Shown here one piece after another: positions 55,470-63,290 of a stretch of 64,000 bases of DNA. The position numbers and the translations under genes were made by a program. The notes beneath the pieces were generated by a model. It searched no databases, was not told where the DNA came from, and saw only the letters and a list, made by a program, of their open reading frames with translations. Each line of letters begins with the position of its first letter. The first letter of the stretch is position 1. Source of the stretch: Gellertiella hungarica (GTDB taxonomy: Bacteria > Pseudomonadota > Alphaproteobacteria > Rhizobiales > Rhizobiaceae); the NCBI RefSeq assembly GCF_014197145.1, contig NZ_JACIEZ010000006.1:124001-188000 (forward strand). The letters run 5' to 3'.

Positions 55470-56336
55470 ATGAGCACCGAGCAGGACATCCCCACCTTCT
55501 TCGTCTATGGCGAGCCGAGCCGCTCGCTCGATGTCGGCTTCCTGCATGTGGAAACCGTAAACGAGCGGCAATCCGTGCATCAGGGGCATGTGGCCCCGCA
55601 CAAACATGCGCAGATGGGGCAGATCACCTTCTGGTATCGCGGCGAGGGCGACTACCGGATCGAGGAGCGCCAGTTTCACTTTTCGGCGCCGGCGGTGAGC
55701 TTCATACCCTCGAACGTGGTGCATGGCTTCGAAATCGGGCCCAAGACGGACGCCATCGTCGTATCGGTGGCGGACGACACGCTGCGTGCCCTTTCCGGCC
55801 TCACGCAGCTGCCGCTCGACCAGCCGGTGCTGCTGCAGGGGCTGAAGGGGGATGTGGGCTGGCTGCGGCTTTCCGCGGTGCTGGAGCTGATCCAAGCGGA
55901 ATACCGGGAAGGCGAGCCGCCGACGGGCAAGGTTCTGCCGGGGCTGATCGCGGTGGCGCTTTCCTACATCGCCCGTCTCGGGGCGGGGGCGGAAGCGCCG
56001 AGCGTATCGCCGACGGTCACGCTGGCGCTTGCGCTCCGGCGGGCCGTCGACCGGCATTACCGGCAGGATCACCCGGTGCAGTTCTATGTGGAGCTGCTCA
56101 ACACCACGCCCCATCTGCTCGACAAGGCGGCCCGACAGGTCTTCGGCCAGCCGGTGAAGGCCGTCATTCTCGAACGGCGGCTCCTGGAGGCAAAGCGGCT
56201 CCTGATGTTCACCATCCGGCCCGTGGAGGACATTGCCGCCGAAACCGGCTTCAAGGATCCGGCCTACTTCTCGCGCTTCTTCAGAAAGCGCGTAGGCGAG
56301 GCACCCGCCGCCTGGCGGCGGGCGCATGTGGGATAA
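55470..56336 (+). CDS. hpaA: HpaA, AraC-type activator of hpaBC
   Basis: A 288-residue AraC regulator with an N-terminal cupin (HQGHVAPHKHAQMGQITFWYRGEGDYRIE) and C-terminal helix-turn-helix pair (HLLDKAARQVFGQPVKAVILERRLLEAKRLL; VEDIAAETGFKDPAYFSRFFRKRVGEAPAAWR). HpaA activates hpaBC in response to hydroxyphenylacetates. It is divergent from hpaB and ends 3 bp before the convergent aminotransferase gene. Confidence 0.9.
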   Translation: MSTEQDIPTFFVYGEPSRSLDVGFLHVETVNERQSVHQGHVAPHKHAQMGQITFWYRGEGDYRIEERQFHFSAPAVSFIPSNVVHGFEIGPKTDAIVVSVADDTLRALSGLTQLPLDQPVLLQGLKGDVGWLRLSAVLELIQAEYREGEPPTGKVLPGLIAVALSYIARLGAGAEAPSVSPTVTLALALRRAVDRHYRQDHPVQFYVELLNTTPHLLDKAARQVFGQPVKAVILERRLLEAKRLLMFTIRPVEDIAAETGFKDPAYFSRFFRKRVGEAPAAWRRAHVG

Positions 56337-56339
56337 GGC

Positions 56340-57689
56340 TCAGAGCCCGGCAAAGGCCTTGTCGAGCGCGCCGAGGATAATCTGCACTTCGTCGGCCGAG
56401 AGGATGAGCGGCGGGGAGAGGATGATGTTCGAGCCGGAGACGCGGATCATCACGCCCTCGGCATAGGCACCTTCCGCCGCCTTCGCCATCATCTTCTTGT
56501 CGGCGGCCTTCTTGGTTGCGCGGTCGGAGACGAGCTCCAGCGCGCCCATGAGGCCGATGCCGCGGACATCGCCGACAACCTCGTGCTTTTCCTTGAGCTT
56601 CGCCAGCCCGGCCTGAAGTTCGGCACCCCGCGCCCTGGCATTGGCGGCGAGATCGAGGCGCCGGGTCTCGGAAAGGGCGGCAAGTGCGGCCGCGCAACCG
56701 ACCGGATGAGCCGAATAGGTATAGCCGTGGCCGATGGCACCGAAGCTCGTCTTGTCCGCCTCGAAGGCTTCCGCAACCTTGGCGCCGATCAGAGTCGCGC
56801 CGAGCGGGAAGTAGCCTGAGGTGATGGCCTTGGCGATGCACATCATGTCGGGCTTTACGCCCCAGAGCCGCGAACCGGACCAGGCGCCGGTGCGACCGAA
56901 GCCGGTGACGACCTCGTCGGCAATGAGCAGGATGTCGTGGCGGTCGCAGAGCGCACGCACGGCCGGCATGAAGCTTTCATGGGGCACCATCACGCCGCCG
57001 GCACCCAGCACCGGTTCCATGATGACGGCAGCGATCGTATCCGCGCCCTGGAAGGCGATTTCGTCCTCGAAAGCCTGGATGATCAGCTTTGCAAGCGCGG
57101 CCGGATCGGTTTCGTTGAAGGGGTTGCGATAGGTATAGGGGGCGGGCATGTGGAAGAAGCCCGGCATCAGCGGCTCGTAGTTGCGGCGGAAATTGGCATT
57201 GCCGTTCGCCGAGGCGCCGCCGAAATGGGTGCCGTGATAACCCTTCTTCAGCGCCAGGAACTTGGTCTTCTCACCGAGCCCCCGGACCTTCCAGTACTGG
57301 CGGGCAAGGCGAAGTGCCGTCTCGACGCTGTCCGATCCGCCAGACGTGAAGAAGGAGCGAACCATGCCTTCCGGCGCGAACCAGTCGGCGAGCTCGTGGG
57401 CCAGCTCGATGGCGGGCGCCGTCGAGGTGCCGCGGAAGGCGGAATAATAGGGCAGCTGGTCGAGCTGGGCTGCAATCGCCTTCTTCACCGGGTCCGAACT
57501 GTAGCCGAGATTGACGTTCCAGAGACCACCCACCGCATCCAGCACCTCCGTGCCGTCGACATCGGTGACGCAGGTGCCCTTGCCGCCGGTGATGATCTTC
57601 GGCGGATTGGCCTGCATTTCTGCCGGATGAGCCATCGGATGCCAGATGTGGCGGGCATTCTGTTCGCGAAGGAAGTTGCTGTCGCGCAT
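56340..57689 (-). CDS. Class III omega-aminotransferase
   Basis: A 449-residue PLP enzyme of the omega-amino acid/polyamine:pyruvate type. PLP segments: FFTSGGSDSVETALRLAR (about 110), DEVVTGFGRTG (about 256) and the Schiff-base Lys in CIAKAITSGYFPLG (about 285). It starts with MRDSNFLREQNARHIWHPMAHP as in putrescine or amine transaminases. AAAGGACC precedes the ATG. Together with the PuuC-like dehydrogenase it suggests amine catabolism; the amine is unknown. Confidence 0.88.
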   Translation of the reverse strand: MRDSNFLREQNARHIWHPMAHPAEMQANPPKIITGGKGTCVTDVDGTEVLDAVGGLWNVNLGYSSDPVKKAIAAQLDQLPYYSAFRGTSTAPAIELAHELADWFAPEGMVRSFFTSGGSDSVETALRLARQYWKVRGLGEKTKFLALKKGYHGTHFGGASANGNANFRRNYEPLMPGFFHMPAPYTYRNPFNETDPAALAKLIIQAFEDEIAFQGADTIAAVIMEPVLGAGGVMVPHESFMPAVRALCDRHDILLIADEVVTGFGRTGAWSGSRLWGVKPDMMCIAKAITSGYFPLGATLIGAKVAEAFEADKTSFGAIGHGYTYSAHPVGCAAALAALSETRRLDLAANARARGAELQAGLAKLKEKHEVVGDVRGIGLMGALELVSDRATKKAADKKMMAKAAEGAYAEGVMIRVSGSNIILSPPLILSADEVQIILGALDKAFAGL

Positions 57690-57701
57690 GGGTGTGGTCC
57701 T

Positions 57702-58367
57702 TTATTGCGCGCTGAGGCCGAAATGGGCCAGCGCCTGTTCATAGGATTGAAAGGGGGCGGTCACGTCGAAATGGACCGTGCGCATGCCGACGGCATCGCC
57801 GCCCTTCACGTTGCGCAGCTGGTCATCGACGAAGACGCAGTCATCGGGCTCGACGCCGAGCGCCTCGATCACCGTGCGGTAGGCGCGCGGGTCGGGCTTG
57901 AGGATGCCGGTATAAGTCGCATCGCTGACGAGCTCGAACCTGTCGAGCAGCGGCAGCTTGGTGCGGAAATCCTTGCCATAGAAGAGATCGAGTTCGTTGG
58001 AGAGGATCGCCAGCCGAAAGCCTGCATCGGCAACCAGATCGATGGCCTTGCGCGCTTCCGGGCGGATCACCGCATCGGGATCGGCCCCGCGCGAACGGAT
58101 GACGAAGGTCTGCATGTCGGTCCACTCCTCGCCGACGAGCCTGCCGGTCTCGGCGGCGCGGATGTGCCAGTAATCCCGCTCGCTGATTTCGTCGGCCTGC
58201 ATCTTCTGCCAGAGCGGATCGCGGGCGGGATCGAAAGGCCCCGGCCAATCCAGGGTGCCTTCGGCAAGGCCGAGTGCGGATTCGGTCAGCCGGTGGGTTT
58301 CGAACATGGTCTTCGAGATGACCCCGCCGAAATCCAGAACGAGTACCTTGGCAAGCTTGCCGGTCAT
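57702..58367 (-). CDS. HAD family hydrolase
   Basis: A 221-residue haloacid-dehalogenase-type hydrolase. Motif I LVLDFGGVISKTMF has DxG in place of DxD, the form seen in epoxide-hydrolase-N-type and some phosphatases; motif II is LAILSNELD, motif III Lys in GILKPDPRAY and motif IV FVDDQLRNV. It overlaps the Tm-1-like gene by 4 bp. Substrate unknown. Confidence 0.88.
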   Translation of the reverse strand: MTGKLAKVLVLDFGGVISKTMFETHRLTESALGLAEGTLDWPGPFDPARDPLWQKMQADEISERDYWHIRAAETGRLVGEEWTDMQTFVIRSRGADPDAVIRPEARKAIDLVADAGFRLAILSNELDLFYGKDFRTKLPLLDRFELVSDATYTGILKPDPRAYRTVIEALGVEPDDCVFVDDQLRNVKGGDAVGMRTVHFDVTAPFQSYEQALAHFGLSAQ

Positions 58368-59629
58368 GCTGCTTCTCCGGTCTTTTCCTTGACGCCTGCA
58401 GGCACCTTGCCTTCGGCTGCCCAGCGGTCGAGGACCGAAAGCGCGACATCGGCAAAGCCCGGGCTGTTGATGTGATGGGGTGTCGCGATGAGTTCGACCG
58501 GCGGGCGGATGGCCTCGCGCATGGCTTTCAGGAAGCCGCCGAGGCTTTCCGGATCATGGAAGGGCTGCCCCTCCTGATCCCATTCCTGGATGCCGCCTTC
58601 CGGCAGGATGAAGGCGACCGGACCCTTGGCGGCCGAAAGCTTCTCGCCGATCTTCTCGGCAATATGGCGGCGCTCCTCGGGGCTGGCGATGATGGAGCCG
58701 ATCAGGCGGTTGTGGCCGTGATAGGCCCGGTCTGCAAGCTTCGGCGGCAGCGGCAGCCAGGCGCAGACATCGATCATGTCGACGGCACCGGGCGCGACGA
58801 TCTGCGGGATGCCGAGGCGTCCGGCATTCTCCAGACGGTCCGGGCCGGAATTCACCACCGAGCCGTTCTCGAAATTGGCGAGTTCCTGGAGCGAGAAATC
58901 CATCACCACATCGAAACCGCGCTGGGCGGCGACCGCTTCCAGCGCACGCCCGCCCATGCCCGTCGTGTGGAAGACCACCAGTTCATAGCCGCGCTTGTCG
59001 AGTTCCGGTTTCAGATGGGTCATGTATTTCAGGCAGGACTTGCCGAGCGAGCTCATGCCGACGACGGGCTTCGAGCGGGTCGGGCGAACGGCAGTCTTTG
59101 CGGCACCCACCACCGCGCCGGAGGCCTGCGACAGCACCGCACGGCAGACGCTGTTCAGCCCGTAGAGGCCGCCTGCCCAGAGGATCATCATCAGGTCTGT
59201 CGCGATCCGGTCCGGCGGCAGGAGGTGCGAATAGGAAATGGTGGACACCACGAATTTCGGCACGCCGAGCGGGAGCGCGAGCGCCACATCGAGCGCCAGA
59301 TCCGTGCCCATGGAGCCGCCGAGCGCCAGCACGCCGTCGATCCGGCCTTCGTCATGGAGCTTGCGCGCAAGGATTGCCGCACCGCCTGCCATCATGGTCA
59401 TGGCCGACATCTCGTCGCCGCCGGCCGTTGCCTCGGCCAGCGTGTGGCCGCCGGCCGCCAGCACGTCGTGCTTGGAGAAATCGGGTTCGTAGGGCGGATC
59501 GCCGAGGATGCTCACATCCATCTGCAGCGCCTCGCCGCCGGCCTCGCGGATGGAGGAGGCCATGAACTGGAGTTCTTCGGATTTGGTGTCGCCGGTGCCG
59601 ATCACCAGGATGCGGGGACGGGTCGTCAT
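58364..59629 (-). CDS. Tm-1-like ATP-binding domain protein (UPF0261)
   Basis: A 421-residue UPF0261/Tm-1-like protein: N-terminal Rossmann-like domain (ILVIGTGDTKSEELQFM; VLALGGSMGTDLALDVALALPLGVPKFVVSTI) and C-terminal part (KPVVGMSSLGKSCLKYM; ELVVFHTTGMGGRALE). The family is often found in catabolic clusters beside a TIM-barrel signal-transduction-like partner (absent here) and has no settled enzymatic role. It overlaps iclR and the HAD gene by 4 bp each. Confidence 0.87.
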   Translation of the reverse strand: MTTRPRILVIGTGDTKSEELQFMASSIREAGGEALQMDVSILGDPPYEPDFSKHDVLAAGGHTLAEATAGGDEMSAMTMMAGGAAILARKLHDEGRIDGVLALGGSMGTDLALDVALALPLGVPKFVVSTISYSHLLPPDRIATDLMMILWAGGLYGLNSVCRAVLSQASGAVVGAAKTAVRPTRSKPVVGMSSLGKSCLKYMTHLKPELDKRGYELVVFHTTGMGGRALEAVAAQRGFDVVMDFSLQELANFENGSVVNSGPDRLENAGRLGIPQIVAPGAVDMIDVCAWLPLPPKLADRAYHGHNRLIGSIIASPEERRHIAEKIGEKLSAAKGPVAFILPEGGIQEWDQEGQPFHDPESLGGFLKAMREAIRPPVELIATPHHINSPGFADVALSVLDRWAAEGKVPAGVKEKTGEAA

Positions 59630-60453
59630 GGGCCTGCCTTTGCCGGTTCGAGAGTTGAAGGGGATGGGGACACGCGAGAAGGGGCCGCAGGAAGGGTCCG
59701 TCTCGGCGAGCCGCCCGATAGCTTGATCGAAATAGCCTCCGCCGCCCGCCGCACCGCCTCGCCGAGCCTGGGGATGCCGGCATCGTCGATGCGGACCAGC
59801 GGGCAGGCAATGGCAATGGCGCCGATGGCAAGGTGCGGATCCCGCCCGAAGATGGCGGCGCCGGTGGAATAGACGCCCTCTTCGTGCCCCTGTCGGCCGA
59901 TCGAATAGCCGCGGGCGCGGGTATCCTCGATAAGCATGCGCAGACGCGCCGGATCGGTTTCGGTGAAGCGGGTATGGGCGGAAAGCGGTCTTGCAAGGAG
60001 CGCGTCGACATAGGCGTCGGGTGCATGGGCAAGCCAGGCGAGCCCGGATGCCGTGCCATGGAGGGGCAGGCGCACGCCGACGGCGACGCTGACCCGGTTG
60101 GCACGCGGGGACTCGGCAACGAAGATGGAGTTCAGCGAACCGGACTCGAATTCGGAAAGATGGGTGGTTTCCCCGGTTTCCTCCGCGAGCGCCTGGACAA
60201 AAGGACGGGCGATTTCCAGAAAGGGAAAATGGCTGTCGCGAATGCGGGCGAGGCGGACAACGGCAGGTCCAAGCCGGTAGCGGCGTGTCACCGGATCGTG
60301 CTCGATCATGCCGCTTTCGGCGAGCTGGATGAGCAGGCGCCGGGTCGTGGCCTTGTCCATGCCGGTGCGGGCGGCAAGCTCGGTCAGCCCGAGATCGCCG
60401 CGCTCCGCATCGAAGGCGTCGAGAAGCGCCATGGCTTTGCCGACCGTGCTCAT
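59626..60453 (-). CDS. IclR family transcriptional regulator
   Basis: A 275-residue IclR regulator: winged helix about 1-65 (LGLTELAARTGMDKATTRRLLIQLAESGMIEHDPVTRRYRLGP) and effector domain about 80-250 (LSEFESGSLNSIFVAESP; GTASGLAWLAH; GVYSTGAAIFGRDPHLAIGAIAIACP). Start 60453 follows GGAGG and is 36 bp inside the longest frame. It is divergent from the aldehyde dehydrogenase and likely controls both arms. Confidence 0.88.
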   Translation of the reverse strand: MSTVGKAMALLDAFDAERGDLGLTELAARTGMDKATTRRLLIQLAESGMIEHDPVTRRYRLGPAVVRLARIRDSHFPFLEIARPFVQALAEETGETTHLSEFESGSLNSIFVAESPRANRVSVAVGVRLPLHGTASGLAWLAHAPDAYVDALLARPLSAHTRFTETDPARLRMLIEDTRARGYSIGRQGHEEGVYSTGAAIFGRDPHLAIGAIAIACPLVRIDDAGIPRLGEAVRRAAEAISIKLSGGSPRRTLPAAPSRVSPSPSTLEPAKAGP

Positions 60454-60520
60454 CGCCCCTCCCCTTTCCTCCGGACGCTGGCCTTTCATGGGGGCGTCTC
60501 CCGCGCCGTGATCCCATGAA

Positions 60521-60537
60521 TTTACTTAACGTGTAAA
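60521..60537. promoter_or_regulatory. TTTAC-N7-GTAAA inverted repeat between iclR and the dehydrogenase
   Basis: TTTAC (60521-60525) and GTAAA (60533-60537) are exact inverted repeats around TTAACGT. The sequence also resembles the hpa motif TTAACATGTTAA. TTGACA follows at 60543, but no well-spaced -10 box is evident. Candidate IclR operator. Confidence 0.5.
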
Positions 60538-60631
60538 ATACATTGACACCGGCCGGAAAGTTTTGCAAGTCTAAATGTGAAACGAGGGTCCATATAGTGA
60601 ACCCGTCGCATTTGCCCCGGAGGAGGCGCCC

Positions 60632-62110
60632 ATGCTGAACCAGGAAGCCATCGACACGCTCGCAGCGCAGGCCGTTGCCCCGCGCGGCCATCTCATCAAC
60701 GGACGCATGGTGGAGGGCGACCAGCGGATCGAAGTCAGAAGCCCGATCGACGGCTCGGTGCTGACGACGATTGCCGGCGGCAACGAGCGGGATATCGATG
60801 CGGCCGTTGCAGCAGCGCGTGCCGCCTTCGAAAAATGGTCGCGCTCCGGCCCGGCCTTCCGCAAAAAGGTGCTGCTCAAGCTTGCGGATCTCATCGAAAA
60901 GCATGCGCTGGAGCTTGCGGTCCTCGGCGTGCGCGACAATGGTACGGAGATCAACATGGCGCTGAAGGCCGAGCCGCTCTCGGCCGCCGGCACCTTCCGC
61001 TACTATGGCGAGGCAATCGACAAGGTCTATGACGAGATCGCGCCGACTGCCCCCGAGGTGCTGGCGCTCGTCCACCGCGAGCCGCTCGGCGTCGTGGGCT
61101 GCATCGTGCCCTGGAACTTCCCGATGATGATCGGCGCCTGGAAGATCGCGCCAGCGCTCGCCGCCGGCAATACGGTGGTGCTGAAGCCCGCCGAAATCGC
61201 CTCGCTTTCCCTGCTCCGCATGGCGGAGCTGGCGCTGGAAGCAGGCATGCCGGAAGGCGTCTTCAACGTGGTGACCGGCAAGGGCTCGGTGACCGGCAAG
61301 GCGCTCGGGATGCACATGGATGTGGACGCGCTCGCCTTTACCGGCTCCGGCGGCGTCGGCCGGATGCTGATGGAATATTCCGCCCGCTCCAACCTGAAGC
61401 GCGTCTTCCTGGAGCTGGGCGGCAAGTCGCCGAACATCGTCTTTGCCGATACGGCCGATCTCGGCAAGGCGGCCAAGGTTTCGGCCTCGGGCATCTTCCG
61501 CAATTCGGGACAGGTCTGCGTGGCCGGTTCGCGGCTTCTCGTGGAAGAGAGCATCCACGATGCCTTCCTCGAGAAGCTTGCCGAATCGACGGCCAAGTTC
61601 AAGGTCGGCAACCCGCTCCAGCTTTCGAGCGATATCGGCGCCGTCTCCAGCGAGGACCAGCTCTCCAAGGACCTGGAATTCGTCGAGCAGGCGAAGAAGG
61701 AAGGCGGCGCTGTGCTGACCGGCGGCAAGCGGCTTCTTGCAGAAACCGGCGGCAGCTACATGGCCCCCACGATCGTCACGGGCGTTCGCCCGGAAATGAC
61801 GCTCTTCCGGGAGGAAGTGTTCGGCCCGGTTCTCGCCGTCACCCCGTTCAAGACGGAGGAAGAGGCGATCCGCCTGGCCAATGGCACGGATTACGGTCTC
61901 GCCTCCGCTGTCTGGACATCCAGCCTTTCCCGCGCCCATCGGATGGTGCGGGCGATCCATGCGGGCGTGGTGCATGTGAACACCTATGGCGGTTCGGACA
62001 TCACCGTTCCCCTCGGCGGCTTCAAGCAGTCGGGCTTCGGACGGGACAAGTCGCTCCATGCCATGGAGAAGTACACCGATCTCAAGACAGCCTGGATCGA
62101 CCTTGCCTGA
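60632..62110 (+). CDS. Aldehyde dehydrogenase (PuuC-like)
   Basis: A 492-residue NAD(P) aldehyde dehydrogenase. Catalytic Cys in NSGQVCVAGSR (about 295), Glu in LELGGKSPNIVF (about 262) and VGCIVPWNFPMMIGAWKIAPALAAGN. The segment DVDALAFTGSGGVGRMLMEYSARSNLK resembles gamma-glutamyl-aminobutyraldehyde dehydrogenases. It probably oxidises the aldehyde made by the class III aminotransferase. GGAGG precedes the ATG. Confidence 0.88.
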   Translation: MLNQEAIDTLAAQAVAPRGHLINGRMVEGDQRIEVRSPIDGSVLTTIAGGNERDIDAAVAAARAAFEKWSRSGPAFRKKVLLKLADLIEKHALELAVLGVRDNGTEINMALKAEPLSAAGTFRYYGEAIDKVYDEIAPTAPEVLALVHREPLGVVGCIVPWNFPMMIGAWKIAPALAAGNTVVLKPAEIASLSLLRMAELALEAGMPEGVFNVVTGKGSVTGKALGMHMDVDALAFTGSGGVGRMLMEYSARSNLKRVFLELGGKSPNIVFADTADLGKAAKVSASGIFRNSGQVCVAGSRLLVEESIHDAFLEKLAESTAKFKVGNPLQLSSDIGAVSSEDQLSKDLEFVEQAKKEGGAVLTGGKRLLAETGGSYMAPTIVTGVRPEMTLFREEVFGPVLAVTPFKTEEEAIRLANGTDYGLASAVWTSSLSRAHRMVRAIHAGVVHVNTYGGSDITVPLGGFKQSGFGRDKSLHAMEKYTDLKTAWIDLA

Positions 62111-62116
62111 AGTGAG

Positions 62117-62143
62117 AAGGGCGGCCCAAAGCCGCCCTTTGCC
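62117..62143. terminator. Bidirectional terminator between convergent genes
   Basis: AAGGGCGGC (62117-62125) / GCCGCCCTT (62131-62139), loop CCAAA, with T residues after it on the plus strand (TGCCTTTT). It separates the aldehyde dehydrogenase from the convergent MDR gene. Confidence 0.75.
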
Positions 62144-62146
62144 TTT

Positions 62147-63136
62147 TCAGCCGATCTTGATGACCACGCGGCCCCGGGTCTGGCCCGCCATGATGGCATC
62201 GGCAAGCTCGGGCAGCCGGTCCATCGGCTCTACGGTCGTCATCGCCGCGAGCTTGTCCCGGTCGAGGCTTTCGGCGAGCAGCGCCCAGGCGCGGTCGCGC
62301 TTTGCCGCCGGCGCCATCACCGAATCCACGCCGATCAGCGTCACGCCGCGCAGGATATGGGGCATGACCGTTCCCGGCAGATCGAAACCGCCGGCAAGTC
62401 CGCAGGCCGCCACCGCCCCGCCATAGACCGTCTGGGCCAGCACATTGGCAAGCGTCGTGGAGCCGACGGAATCGACCGCGCCCGTCCAGCGCTCCTTCTG
62501 GAGCGGTCCGCCCTTTTCGGCGAGCGTCGCCCGATCGACGAACTGGGTAGCGCCCAGCCCCTTCAGATAATCATGGGTATCGGGACGGCCTGTCGAGGCG
62601 GTGACAGGGTAGCCGCGGCTTGCGAGCAGCGCGACCGCAACCGAGCCCACGCCCCCGGCGGCACCTGTCACGAGCACTTCGCCCTCGCCCTTCCGGATCG
62701 TGCCCCAGTCTTCGAGCGCCAGCACGCAGAGCGCTGCCGTATAGCCCGCCGTGCCGATCGCCATCGCCTGTTCCAGCGTGAAGGCGTCGGGAAGCCGCGT
62801 CAGCCAGCCGGCCTTGACCCGCTGGTAGCCGCTGTAGCCGCCCCATTCCGTCTCCGACATGCCCCAGCCATTGACGACAACCTTGTCGCCGGCCTTCCAT
62901 TCCGGAGCCCGGCTCTCCACCACCGTGCCCGCCAGATCCGCACCGGCGACCATCGGGAAACGGCGCGCAATGCGACCCCGCCCGGAGATTGCCAGTCCAT
63001 CCTTGTAGTTCAGCGTCGAATACTCGACCTTCACCAGGACGTCGTTGTCGGGCAGTTCCGCCATCGTCAGGTTCCGGAAGCCCGCCTTCGGCTTGCCGTC
63101 CACCTGGTCGATGACCATCGCGCGGAAGGTGTCCAT
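62147..63136 (-). CDS. MDR family oxidoreductase (YhdH/AcuI-like)
   Basis: A 329-residue medium-chain dehydrogenase/reductase lacking structural zinc ligands. NADP-binding motif GAAGGVGSVAVALLASRG (about 155) and the YhdH/AcuI-type core YSTLNYKDGLAISGRG and PMVAGADLAGTVVES. AcuI reduces acryloyl-CoA; quinone reductase activity is also possible. AAGGAGG precedes the ATG. Not clearly linked to its neighbours. Confidence 0.85.
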   Translation of the reverse strand: MDTFRAMVIDQVDGKPKAGFRNLTMAELPDNDVLVKVEYSTLNYKDGLAISGRGRIARRFPMVAGADLAGTVVESRAPEWKAGDKVVVNGWGMSETEWGGYSGYQRVKAGWLTRLPDAFTLEQAMAIGTAGYTAALCVLALEDWGTIRKGEGEVLVTGAAGGVGSVAVALLASRGYPVTASTGRPDTHDYLKGLGATQFVDRATLAEKGGPLQKERWTGAVDSVGSTTLANVLAQTVYGGAVAACGLAGGFDLPGTVMPHILRGVTLIGVDSVMAPAAKRDRAWALLAESLDRDKLAAMTTVEPMDRLPELADAIMAGQTRGRVVIKIG

Positions 63137-63290
63137 CTAATCCTCCTTCATGTCTGGGCAGTTCGTTGCTGCCGGTTGTGCCTGACATTTCCCCGCCAGC
63201 ACGGATTCGTCAATCTCCGTTGCCTACGGCTTAGGTCGGAGAGGGCATGGGGAGGCCGATGGAACGGGCGTGCCTGCCTCCGTCGCCTTC

